The notes under the pieces were generated by a model that was not told where the DNA came from, ran no database searches, and saw only the letters and a list, made by a program, of their open reading frames with translations. Below, in pieces: positions 9,978-17,959 of a DNA stretch of 64,000 bases; positions within the stretch are counted from its first letter, which is position 1; the number at the start of each line of letters is the position of its first letter. The position numbers and the translations under genes were made by a program. This stretch comes from Roseateles sp. XES5 (GTDB taxonomy: Bacteria; Pseudomonadota; Alphaproteobacteria; Rhizobiales; Rhizobiaceae), in NCBI RefSeq assembly GCF_020535545.1, contig NZ_CP084754.1, positions 62,001 to 126,000 of the forward strand. The letters run 5' to 3'.

Positions 9978-10024
9978 GGCACGCCTCCCGGCAGGACAGA
10001 GGGGGGTGACGCGCGACGACAGCT

Positions 10025-10354
10025 TCACGCATGGAAGAACACCTCCTCCATGCCGGCCCACCATTCGCCCGCCTTGCGGGTTTCCAGCGGCGCCTGGCAG
10101 GGCATGCAGACGGACCACCATTCCTGCGTCTTCGGATCCGCAGCCATTTTGGCCATGTCGGCGGCATAGTCGTCGCCATGGTATTCGAAAAAGGAGAACA
10201 GCAGGTTCTCCGGCTCCTTCAGAAAGATCGAATAGTTCCGGATGTTGCAGGCGGAGATCATCGCCAGCACGTCGGGCCAGACGGCGGCGTGCAGGCGCTT
10301 GTACTCCGCGATCTTCTCCGGCCGGATGCCGATCACCATGCCGATGCGCTGCAT
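10025..10354 (-). CDS. L-rhamnose/L-fucose mutarotase family protein
   Basis: This 109-residue dimeric ferredoxin-like alpha/beta barrel protein belongs to the RhaM (DUF718) family. It shows MVIGIRPEKIAEYKRLHAAVWPDVL with its active-site His, the central NYSIFL strand and the C-terminal EWWSVCMPCQAPLE. RhaM-type enzymes interconvert alpha and beta anomers of 6-deoxy sugars. Together with L-fuconate dehydratase this suggests a role on L-fucose. The start at 10354 nearly abuts the stop of the upstream enolase-superfamily gene, and RBS-like purines precede it. Confidence 0.85.
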   Translation of the reverse strand: MQRIGMVIGIRPEKIAEYKRLHAAVWPDVLAMISACNIRNYSIFLKEPENLLFSFFEYHGDDYAADMAKMAADPKTQEWWSVCMPCQAPLETRKAGEWWAGMEEVFFHA

Positions 10355-10355
10355 G

Positions 10356-11474
10356 TCATGCTCCCTTGCGGAAATCGCGCTCGAATTCTTGAATCGAGCG
10401 GCTGCGGATGGCATCCCAGTCCCAGTCGATACCGAGGCCCGGCGCGGTGGGGGCGAGCGCCATGCCGTTCTCGACCACCATTTTCGTCGCGGTGATGTCG
10501 TCGAGCTGGGGGATGTATTCGACATATTTGCCGTTCTGCACCGCGCAGGCGAGACTGACATGCAGTTCCATCAGGAAATGCGGGCAGACGGGCATGTCGA
10601 AGGCTTCCGCCGCATGGGCGACCTTCAGCCAGGGCGTGATGCCGCCGATGCGGCCGGCATCGACCTGCACGATGGAGCACGCGCCCTTCTGCATGTATTC
10701 GCGGAAATGGCGGATGGAATAGAGCGACTCGCCGATGGCGACCGGGGTGGCGGTGGCCCTGTTCAGGCGGACATGACCGTCGATATCGTCGGCCGGCAGC
10801 GGCTCCTCGATCCAGCCGAGATCGAGATCGCGCAGGCGCTCGGCGCGGCGGATCGCTTCGTCGACGGAAAAGCCCTGATTGGCGTCGGTCATGATCTCGT
10901 AGTCGTCACCCACCGCCTTGCGCACGGCGGCAAGGCGGGCGAAGTCCTCGGACCCATGCGGCTTGCCGATCTTCACCTTCGAGCCGGAAAAGCCCCTCGC
11001 CTGCGCCTCCAGCGCATCCTGGACCAGCGCCTCCACCGGAATGTGCAGCCAGCCGCCCTCGGTCGTATAAAGCGGGCAGCGATCCTTTGCCCCGCCGGCG
11101 AGCTTCCACAGCGGCAGGTTCTGGCGGCGGGCCCTGAGGTCCCAGAGCGCGGTATCGATGGCGGCGAGCGCAATCGAGGTGATCGCGCCGATGGTCGTGG
11201 CATGGGTGGCGAATTCCAGCTCGTGCCAGATCGCCTCGATCCGGTCGGCATCGCGGCCCAGAAGACGCGGGACGAGATGATCGGCAAGGAGGCGCATGAC
11301 GGAAGAGCCGCCGGTGCCGATGGTGTAGCTGTAGCCCATGCCGACCGCGCCGTCGCTGTCGGTGATGGTGACGAGCGGCGTTTCCTGCGACACGAAGCTC
11401 TGGATGGCGTCCGTGCGCTCGACCTTGGGGCGAAGGTCGACCATTTTCAGTTCGATGCGTTCGATCCGCGCCAT
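10356..11474 (-). CDS. Mandelate racemase/muconate lactonizing family enzyme (acid-sugar dehydratase)
   Basis: The second enolase-superfamily enzyme of the cluster has 372 residues. The capping domain includes GYSYTIGTGG. In the barrel, the base KVKIGK, the metal ligands TDANQG, IEEPL and GESLYS, and PHFLMELHV are visible; the last supplies the general base of the MR subgroup. The sequence is clearly different from the neighbouring L-fuconate dehydratase, so it should act on another acid sugar or a stereoisomer. The ATG at 11474 is one base away from the upstream ATPase stop; a longer frame to 11507 is unlikely. Exact substrate cannot be read from sequence. Confidence 0.85.
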   Translation of the reverse strand: MARIERIELKMVDLRPKVERTDAIQSFVSQETPLVTITDSDGAVGMGYSYTIGTGGSSVMRLLADHLVPRLLGRDADRIEAIWHELEFATHATTIGAITSIALAAIDTALWDLRARRQNLPLWKLAGGAKDRCPLYTTEGGWLHIPVEALVQDALEAQARGFSGSKVKIGKPHGSEDFARLAAVRKAVGDDYEIMTDANQGFSVDEAIRRAERLRDLDLGWIEEPLPADDIDGHVRLNRATATPVAIGESLYSIRHFREYMQKGACSIVQVDAGRIGGITPWLKVAHAAEAFDMPVCPHFLMELHVSLACAVQNGKYVEYIPQLDDITATKMVVENGMALAPTAPGLGIDWDWDAIRSRSIQEFERDFRKGA

Positions 11475-11475
11475 G

Positions 11476-12573
11476 TCAGCCCCGCAGCGTCTTGCCGGTC
11501 GCGCCATCGAAGAGATGGGCCTGCGACAGGTCGAAACAGAAGGACAGGGCCTCGCCCGTCCGCAGCGGCTTCGGGTTCAGCATGCGGCCGACCCATTCCG
11601 CGCCGCTGAAACCGGCGAAGACCAGCGTCTCGTTGCCGAGCGGTTCCGTCAGGATGACGGGCAGATCCACCTTCTGCACATCGGCATCCGTACCGGAATG
11701 AAGGCCATGGCCGGCGGGATAGAGATCGTCCGGGCGCAGGCCGAACGTCACCTTCTGGCCGGCCGAGACGCGCTCGCGGAAGCGCGACGGCAGCGGCAGG
11801 CGGTCACCATTCCCGAAGACCATGTTGCCATCCGAAATCTCGGCATCCTTCAGGTTCATGGGCGGGGAGCCGATGAAGCCGGCCACAAAGGTGGTGGCGG
11901 GGCGCTGGTAGACCTCCTCGGGCGTGCCGATCTGCTCCATATGGCCACCGTTCATCACGATCATGCGCTGGGCCAGGGTCATGGCCTCCACCTGGTCGTG
12001 GGTCACGAAGAGCGAGGTCACACCCAGCTCGGTGTGCAGCTTCTGGATCTCCAGACGGGTCTGGGCGCGCAGCTTGGCGTCGAGGTTGGACAGGGGCTCG
12101 TCGAACAGGAAGACCTGGGGGTTGCGCACGATGGCGCGGCCCATGGCCACGCGCTGGCGCTGGCCGCCCGAGAGCTGCGAAGGACGGCGATCGAGGAGAT
12201 GGGTGAGGTCGAGCGTCCGTGCGGCCTCCTCGACGCGCGGGGCGATCTCGGCCGGTGTCATGCCGGCGATCTTCAGCGAGAAGCCCATGTTCTCGCGCAC
12301 CGTCATGTGGGGATAGAGCGCATAGGACTGGAAGACCATGGCGAGGTTACGCGCCCGCGGCGGCAGGTCGTTGACGATCTTGCCGCCAATCCTGAGATTG
12401 CCGCCGGAGATCGGCTCCAGCCCGGCGATCATGCGCAGCGTCGTCGATTTGCCGCAGCCGGACGGGCCGACCAGCGCGATGAATTCGCGGTCCGCAACCT
12501 CGAGGTCGATGCCGTGCACCACCTCCAGTGCGCCATAGCGCTTGACCAGCTTTTCGAGCGAAACGGTTGCCAT
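11476..12573 (-). CDS. CUT1 sugar ABC transporter ATP-binding protein (UgpC/MalK type)
   Basis: The 365-residue ATPase has Walker A GPSGCGKST, LSGGQRQR signature, Walker B VFLFDEPLSNLDAKLR and the switch His (FVTHDQ). A C-terminal OB-fold regulatory domain ends in FDLSQAHLFD. It powers the importer with the two permeases directly upstream and the binding protein beyond them. Stops and starts in this operon are only a few bases apart. Roughly 11941-12180, which encodes the signature and Walker B region, has markedly more CTG/GTG/GCC codons than the rest of the gene. Confidence 0.95.
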   Translation of the reverse strand: MATVSLEKLVKRYGALEVVHGIDLEVADREFIALVGPSGCGKSTTLRMIAGLEPISGGNLRIGGKIVNDLPPRARNLAMVFQSYALYPHMTVRENMGFSLKIAGMTPAEIAPRVEEAARTLDLTHLLDRRPSQLSGGQRQRVAMGRAIVRNPQVFLFDEPLSNLDAKLRAQTRLEIQKLHTELGVTSLFVTHDQVEAMTLAQRMIVMNGGHMEQIGTPEEVYQRPATTFVAGFIGSPPMNLKDAEISDGNMVFGNGDRLPLPSRFRERVSAGQKVTFGLRPDDLYPAGHGLHSGTDADVQKVDLPVILTEPLGNETLVFAGFSGAEWVGRMLNPKPLRTGEALSFCFDLSQAHLFDGATGKTLRG

Positions 12574-12576
12574 GGA

Positions 12577-13443
12577 CTATCCTTTGACGGCGCCGGAGGT
12601 GAGGCCGGACACGAGATGCTTCTGCACCACGAAGGTCAGCACGAGGGCGGGAACGATCATGATCACCGCCAGCGCGCACATGCCGCGCCAGTCGATGGTG
12701 AATTCCGCGGTGTAGTCGAGCAGGCCGACGGGCAGGGTCTTGGAATTGACGGAGCGGGTGAGCTGCGAAGCGAGCGCGAACTCGTTCCAGGAGGTGAGGA
12801 AGGCGAAGATGCCCGCCGAGGCGATGCCGGGGCCGGCGAGCGGAAACTCCACCTGCCAGAAAGCCTGCCAGCGCGTGCAGCCGTCGATCTGCGCGGCCTC
12901 CGCCAGATCCTTCGGCACCTGCCGGAAGAAGCCGTCGATCAGCCAGATGGTGAAGGGCACGTTGAGGGCGACATAGGCGAGGATCAGCCCGAAATGCGTA
13001 TCGATGATACCGAGCCGCGAATAGACGAAGAACAGCGGTAGCGAAAGTGCGATGCCGGGCACCGTGCGCGTCAGCATCAGGCCGAGGAAGATCGACGACT
13101 TCGCCTTGAAGCGGAAGCGCGCGAAGGCATAGCCGCCGGCCATGCCGATGACGAGCGCAATGGCCGTCGAGGTCACGGAGACGATCAGCGAGTTGCGGAA
13201 ATAATCGATGACCGGAATACCGCCCTGCCCGACGCCGGAGAACATGGCGACATAGGCATCGAAGGAGAGATCCTGCGGCACCCAGACGGGGGGCTTGGCC
13301 ATGATCTCCACCGTCGGACGGAAGGAGGCGAGCACGATCCACAGACCCGGCAGACAGATGACCGTCATCGCCAGGAACAGGCCGATCTTGTGGGCGGCGG
13401 AGAGAAGGAAGCCGTTGAGGCGGGCTTTTGCGTTGTCGTTCAT
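12577..13443 (-). CDS. CUT1 sugar ABC transporter permease (MalG type)
   Basis: The 288-residue permease has six predicted membrane helices and the inner-membrane coupling motif EAAQIDGCTRWQAFWQVEFPLAGPGI. Its N-terminal cytoplasmic stretch and C-terminal HLVSGLTSGAVKG are typical of the MalG half of CUT1 importers. The start at 13443 lies one base from the stop of the other permease gene, indicating coupling. A longer frame up to 13566 overlaps that gene and is not supported. Substrate is probably an L-fucose-related sugar or its oligosaccharide, from context only. Confidence 0.92.
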   Translation of the reverse strand: MNDNAKARLNGFLLSAAHKIGLFLAMTVICLPGLWIVLASFRPTVEIMAKPPVWVPQDLSFDAYVAMFSGVGQGGIPVIDYFRNSLIVSVTSTAIALVIGMAGGYAFARFRFKAKSSIFLGLMLTRTVPGIALSLPLFFVYSRLGIIDTHFGLILAYVALNVPFTIWLIDGFFRQVPKDLAEAAQIDGCTRWQAFWQVEFPLAGPGIASAGIFAFLTSWNEFALASQLTRSVNSKTLPVGLLDYTAEFTIDWRGMCALAVIMIVPALVLTFVVQKHLVSGLTSGAVKG

Positions 13444-13444
13444 C

Positions 13445-14341
13445 TCACCACTCCGCCGCGATCTGGCTGCGTGCTGCCGCAAGCTTGCGGAAGAAATAGA
13501 CGGTGAAGAGGATGGAGAGCAGGATCGCCACATAGGCCATGGCATTGGCAAGGCCCATGCGGGCATCCGAATAGGCGGTGCGCGAGACCAGCGTCCAGAG
13601 CAGTTCCGTACGTTTGGCCGGGCCGCCGTCCGTCATGATCTTCACGATGTCATAGGCCCTTGCGACGTCGAGCGAGCGGATCGTCATGGCGATATAGGCA
13701 AAGGGCATGATGAAGGGCCAGGTGACATAGCGGAAGGTCTGCCAGGGCGTGCAGCCGTCGACCCGTGCCGCCTCGATGGGCTCCTTCGGCATGGCGAGCA
13801 GGCCGGCAAGGATGAGGATGGCGAAGACCGAGGTGGAGGACCAGATTTCCGCGATCAGGATGGCGACGAAGGCCAGCGTGCCGTCGATCAGCCAGGGGAT
13901 CGCCTGGTCGGTGAGACCGAGCGACTGCAGCGCGTTGTTCACGAGGCCGATATTGTCGTTGAACATGAACTTGAACTGGAAGCCGACAAGGATCGGCGAG
14001 AACATCATCGGAAACATCATGATGGTGCGCAGCAGCCGCTGGCCGCGCGTCGCCTTCTCCACCAGCATGGCAAGACCGAGGCCGAGCAGCATTTCCACGT
14101 TGAGCGCGACGGTGAGCAGCAGCACGGTGCGGCCGAAGGCCGTCCAGAACTCCAGGTCGGCAAGAATGCGCGCATAGTTGCGGAAGCCGGCGAAGGTGTA
14201 GAGCGAGGCGGGCTGGGTCAGCCGGAAGGGCGTGAAGCTCGAATAGAGCGACAGGATGAGCGGCACGACGACCACGGCGGCGAGCACCACGACGGCGGGC
14301 AACAGCAGCAGAAACGGCGCCGATGGCCTCCAGCCTTTCAT
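13445..14341 (-). CDS. CUT1 sugar ABC transporter permease (MalF type)
   Basis: This 298-residue permease has six helices, starting with FLLLLPAVVVLAAVVVVPLILS. The EAA loop EAARVDGCTPWQTFRYVTWPFIMP contacts the ATPase. It pairs with the MalG-type permease immediately downstream. Upstream, a 220-bp gap with two strong palindromes separates it from the binding-protein gene; this is common where the binding protein is made in excess over the membrane parts. Confidence 0.92.
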   Translation of the reverse strand: MKGWRPSAPFLLLLPAVVVLAAVVVVPLILSLYSSFTPFRLTQPASLYTFAGFRNYARILADLEFWTAFGRTVLLLTVALNVEMLLGLGLAMLVEKATRGQRLLRTIMMFPMMFSPILVGFQFKFMFNDNIGLVNNALQSLGLTDQAIPWLIDGTLAFVAILIAEIWSSTSVFAILILAGLLAMPKEPIEAARVDGCTPWQTFRYVTWPFIMPFAYIAMTIRSLDVARAYDIVKIMTDGGPAKRTELLWTLVSRTAYSDARMGLANAMAYVAILLSILFTVYFFRKLAAARSQIAAEW

Positions 14342-14441
14342 GAATGCATCCTCCCTCGTGATTGCGGCACGCCATTGGAAGGGCCGCGGATACGGTCCTT
14401 CGCTTGTTGACGGAAGCGCCCGCGTCCGGCCTGCCGGCCAT

Positions 14442-14539
14442 CTTCTCCCGCACGCGGGGAGAAGGGAACGGGCCGCTCCCTGTTCTCAGTCTATCGTCAG
14501 CTGTGGTGCAAGTCCCTCTCCCCGCGCGCGGGGAGAGGG
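14442..14539. repeat. Two rhizobial-type intergenic palindromes
   Basis: Palindromes at 14442-14464 (cttctccc/ggagaag arms) and 14514-14539 (ccctctccccgcg with its complement, 26 bp perfect) lie between the binding-protein and permease genes. They resemble the short GC-rich repeats common between genes in rhizobia. As hairpins in the transcript they could protect the upstream message and reduce transcription of the permeases. Confidence 0.65.
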
Positions 14540-14564
14540 TGAGAATGCGGAGGCAAACGCGCCC

Positions 14565-15881
14565 TCAAAGCGCGCCCGCATCCTCCAGGATCTGCGTCGC
14601 CTTCTCGGCGGCCGCGTCCAGCGCCTCCTTGGAGGTCTTGTCGCCGAGGATGGCGGCCTGCAGCTCCGGGTAGACGGCGTTGGAAATCTCGATCCAGGAC
14701 GGCGTCTGCGGTACGGCGAAGGCATGCTTGGCCGCTTCCTGGAAGGCCGTCAGGACCTCCTTGCGGTAAGGATCGTTTTCCGCCTGCTGGATGTTGTAAT
14801 CCCAGACGGCGGTGCGCGTCGGCAGCGGACCGGCGGAGGATTCCAGCTTCTGGCTGTCCTCGTTTGTGAGGAACCAGACGAGCGAGGCGGCCGCCTCCTT
14901 GTTGGCGCAGCTTTCCGTGACCGAGAAGCCGTGATGGCCCGACCAGCCGGTGCGCTTGCCGGAGGAACCGGCCGGCTGCACCTTCACGCCGACATTTCCG
15001 GCGACCTTGGACGACTTCGGATCGTTGAAGAAGCTCGCCCAGCCAGGCCAGTCGAGATTGAGCGCGATGGTGCCCGAGGCAAAGCCCTGGCCAAGATCGT
15101 CCCAGAGGTAGTTCGTCGTGCCGGCCGGCACGGCTTTCGCCTTGTAGAGATTGACGAACCAGTCGAGCGCGCGCACGCCCGCCTCCGAATTGAAGGCCGG
15201 TTTGCCGTCGGCATCGAGATATTCGCCGCCTTCGGCCACCAGCATCTCGTAGAAGCGGCCGTTGATCGCCTCTTCCTTGCCGGCATATTGCGTGCCGTAG
15301 AAATCCGGCGGGCTGGCGAAGAAGATCGCCTGGTCCGTCACCTGCTGCCAGGTATCCGGCGGGGCGAGGTCGTAGCCGTACTTCTCCTTGAACGCCGTCT
15401 TCTTGGCTTCGTCCTGGTAGAGGCTCTTCTGGTAGTAGAGCGCCGAGACGTCGAACTGGGCGCGCGGCAGCATCACCAGCTTGCCGGCGAGCGTCGAGGA
15501 CGCGATGTTGGCCGGCACGAAGGCGTCGATCTCCTCCTTCGGCAGCAGCGCCGAGAGGTCGGTGTAGATATCGGGATATTGCGGGGCGAAGGACGAATGG
15601 TTCGAGCCGACGCACCAGCCGATACTGCCGGTCGCGATGTCGGACTTGATCTCCTTGTCCAGTTCGAAATGGTTCTTCTTGGAAAGCACGTTCACCTTCG
15701 CGCCGGTCGCCTTCTCCCATTCGGCGATGCGCGCATAGAGCGCTTCATACTGCTGGCCGCCGATGAGTTTGGCATCGATGGTGACGCCCTCGAACTTACC
15801 CGGCAGATCGGCGGCAAGCGCAGACCCGGCCCATGCGCAGATCATGGCGCCGGCGGCAACGCCGGCTAGAAATCTCGACAT
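14565..15881 (-). CDS. CUT1 sugar ABC transporter substrate-binding protein
   Basis: The 438-residue periplasmic binding protein has a signal peptide (RFLAGVAAGAMICAWAGSALAAD) and the family-1 solute-binding architecture, with the strand TIDAKLIGGQQYEALYARIAEWEKATG and many surface aromatics (YLWDD, WPGWASFFND). It delivers sugar to the two permeases and ATPase downstream. The start at 15881 has GGGAGGAGAAG before it. It is divergent from the IclR gene, and inverted TTCATATAC/GTATATGAA elements lie in the shared promoter region. Confidence 0.92.
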   Translation of the reverse strand: MSRFLAGVAAGAMICAWAGSALAADLPGKFEGVTIDAKLIGGQQYEALYARIAEWEKATGAKVNVLSKKNHFELDKEIKSDIATGSIGWCVGSNHSSFAPQYPDIYTDLSALLPKEEIDAFVPANIASSTLAGKLVMLPRAQFDVSALYYQKSLYQDEAKKTAFKEKYGYDLAPPDTWQQVTDQAIFFASPPDFYGTQYAGKEEAINGRFYEMLVAEGGEYLDADGKPAFNSEAGVRALDWFVNLYKAKAVPAGTTNYLWDDLGQGFASGTIALNLDWPGWASFFNDPKSSKVAGNVGVKVQPAGSSGKRTGWSGHHGFSVTESCANKEAAASLVWFLTNEDSQKLESSAGPLPTRTAVWDYNIQQAENDPYRKEVLTAFQEAAKHAFAVPQTPSWIEISNAVYPELQAAILGDKTSKEALDAAAEKATQILEDAGAL

Positions 15882-15930
15882 CTTCTCCTCCCGTTTGGCT
15901 CCTCGCCAGCCCTTGTCCGCAAGAGCTTCC

Positions 15931-16014
15931 TTCATATACAAACTAACTATTCATAAGTCGTCAAGCGAAATTCGGTCCTGCGGGATTGTCAGCCGGCATT
16001 TCTGCGTATATGAA
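15931..16014. promoter_or_regulatory. Divergent promoter with inverted 9-bp motif, candidate IclR operators
   Basis: TTCATATAC at 15931-15939 is repeated as its exact complement GTATATGAA at 16006-16014, inside the AT-rich spacer between the binding-protein gene and the IclR regulator gene. A related palindrome lies upstream of the CoA-transferase gene at 19148-19158. Position and symmetry suggest binding sites for the regulator; this is inference. Confidence 0.5.
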
Positions 16015-16041
16015 ATTAGTCATTTACCAGAGAGGGCTCTA

Positions 16042-16830
16042 GTGTCGGACGAAGACAATGATCGCTACCGCGCGCCGGCGCTGGACAAGGGGCTCGATAT
16101 TCTGGAGCTTCTGGCGGGCGTCGACGGCGGCCTCACGCAGGCGGAAATCGCCAAGCGGCTCGACCGCAGCCCGAACGAATTCTACCGCATGCTCGACCGG
16201 CTGGTGAAACGCGGCTACGTCACCCGCATCGACGGCGACCGCTTCTCGCTGACGCTGAAGCTGTTCGGCCTCGCCCAGTTGCACGCGCCGGTGCGCCGCC
16301 TCGTCTCATTCGCCGTGCCGCTGATGCGCGAGCTGGCGGAGGCCTCGCGGCAGGCCAACCAGCTCGTCGTCTTCGACCGCGGCAATCCCGTCGTCATCGC
16401 CCAGCAGGAGGCGCCCGGCTATTGGGGCATCTCCATCCGTGTCGGCTCGCGCATCGGCCTCTTCGACACCGGGTCCGGCCATGCCCTGCTCGCCTTCCAC
16501 ACGGCGGAGGAGCGCGCGCGCATGATCGCCGAGCACACCGGCGAAGGCAGCGCGGACGGGCGCGTGACGGCGGAGTTCCTGGCGCGGCTCGATCTCATCC
16601 GCACGCGCGGCTACGAGATGATGCCGAGCGCCCAGACGGCCGGCGTCATCAATCTTTCCGCCCCGGTGCTCGGCGCGGACGGCACCGCCATCGCCTCGCT
16701 CACCGTGCCCTATATCACGCTGATCAACGCACCGGGCGCACCGGATATTTCCGCAACGATCCAGCTTCTGGTCGATACGACCCGCAAGCTCTCCGAAATG
16801 ACCGGGGCAGGTTTCAAGTCCGAGGGCTGA
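16042..16830 (+). CDS. IclR family transcriptional regulator
   Basis: The 262-residue protein has the N-terminal winged helix of IclR regulators (ALDKGLDILELLAG, LTQAEIAKRLDRSPNEFYRMLDRLVKRGYV) and the C-terminal effector domain (MRELAEASRQANQLVVFDRGN, TGSGHALLAF, AGVINLSAPVLGADG). It probably controls the divergent sugar importer and enzyme genes, with a sugar acid as effector. The start is GTG at 16042, after AGAGGG; the frame is open upstream to 15763 but that segment is antisense to the binding-protein gene. Its 3' end overlaps the convergent leaderless binding-protein gene by 17 bp. Confidence 0.9.
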   Translation: MSDEDNDRYRAPALDKGLDILELLAGVDGGLTQAEIAKRLDRSPNEFYRMLDRLVKRGYVTRIDGDRFSLTLKLFGLAQLHAPVRRLVSFAVPLMRELAEASRQANQLVVFDRGNPVVIAQQEAPGYWGISIRVGSRIGLFDTGSGHALLAFHTAEERARMIAEHTGEGSADGRVTAEFLARLDLIRTRGYEMMPSAQTAGVINLSAPVLGADGTAIASLTVPYITLINAPGAPDISATIQLLVDTTRKLSEMTGAGFKSEG

Positions 16831-17959
16831 AGCTCTTCAGGAACAGCGCATTGAGGTCCGCGACCGCCCTGGCCGCCGGCTCCCGGCCCGTGACGGCCGC
16901 ATTGATGCGTTGCGACGCCGCCTCCTGAAAGGGCATGTAGCCGTTGTGCCGCGGTCGCAGCCATGCGCCTTCCAGCGTGCGGCGCGTGTTGCGGTAAAAA
17001 CCGAGCGTTGCCGCATTGGCATCCTCATCTTCCCAGGCCGCCGCGTGACCGGGCTGGCCGCCGGCGCGCCAGTAGCGGCCCGCCTGTACCGCACCGCCCG
17101 CAATCGCGTAGGCAAAATCGATCGCCGCCTCCCGATGAACGGAGAAGGCGGAGACTGCAATGCCGGTGCCGCCGAGCGCCGAGCCGACCGGCCCGCCCTG
17201 CCCTATGACGGGCATATCGGCAAAGGCGATGCGGCCGGGGCGGAAGCCCTCCAGACTATAGCTGACATAACCATAGATCAGCGGCGCCAGACTGTGGCGT
17301 GCGTCCGGGCCGCTCATACGGTCCAGCACCGCGATGGGATCCATCGCAATGCAGGCAGGATCGATCAGGGCGGCGAGTTCGCGGATCGCCTCGATGGCCA
17401 CAACGCCCGCCTCCGCATCGATGAATGGTCCTTCCCGTTCCACCCCGCAGGGTCGGCCGAGATTGCCGCAAAGCGTGAAGAGGCACATCAGCGAATGGGG
17501 CGGGCGCAGCGGCAGCAGCACCTCCCCTTGTCGCGCGAGGTCGAGCACCTCACCCCAGGAAGCCGGCGGCGCGGCCAGCCTGTCGGGCCGATAGGCGAGC
17601 ACCTGGGTCGCCGCATCTATGGGAAAGGCCCATTGCCTTGCCTGCCAGTTGTAGCTCGGGAAGGACGCACCGACCGAGCCTTCCGCCAGCGCCGCGAAAG
17701 CGGCGTCCCGGCCAGGAATGTCCAGCGGCGCAAGGCACCCCTCGGCCGTGATCTGGCCGACATGGGGATGGTCGATGACGATGAGGTCATAGCGCCGCGC
17801 CAGTTCCTCCACCGGATAGCTCTCGAAATCCTGCAAGGAGCGCTTGTCCCAGTCGACGGTAATGCCGGTCTCCGCCTGCCAGTCTGCGGCGCAAGCCACC
17901 ATCGGGTCGTAGCCGCGCGGGTGGCTCCAGGTCATGCCCTTGAGGGTGATGCCGGTCAT
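16814..17959 (-). CDS. Solute-binding-protein-like protein without signal peptide
   Basis: The 381 residues show a type-2 periplasmic binding fold of the sugar family (YDLIVIDHPHVGQIT, RQWAFPIDAATQVLAYRPDRL, SWGEVLDLARQ, LGGTGIAVSAFS). The protein begins directly with the first strand (MTGITLKGMTWSHPRGYDPM) and has no signal peptide. Its ATG overlaps the stop of the CoA-transferase gene in an ATGA junction, which leaves no room for a leader. It may therefore be a cytoplasmic ligand-binding protein or an enzyme-associated partner rather than a transporter part. Function is unknown. Confidence 0.8.
   Translation of the reverse strand: MTGITLKGMTWSHPRGYDPMVACAADWQAETGITVDWDKRSLQDFESYPVEELARRYDLIVIDHPHVGQITAEGCLAPLDIPGRDAAFAALAEGSVGASFPSYNWQARQWAFPIDAATQVLAYRPDRLAAPPASWGEVLDLARQGEVLLPLRPPHSLMCLFTLCGNLGRPCGVEREGPFIDAEAGVVAIEAIRELAALIDPACIAMDPIAVLDRMSGPDARHSLAPLIYGYVSYSLEGFRPGRIAFADMPVIGQGGPVGSALGGTGIAVSAFSVHREAAIDFAYAIAGGAVQAGRYWRAGGQPGHAAAWEDEDANAATLGFYRNTRRTLEGAWLRPRHNGYMPFQEAASQRINAAVTGREPAARAVADLNALFLKSFSPRT

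Noticed and set aside
14442..14539. CRISPR-like repeats
   Set aside because: There are only two palindromic units of different sequence, with no regular spacers and no cas genes.
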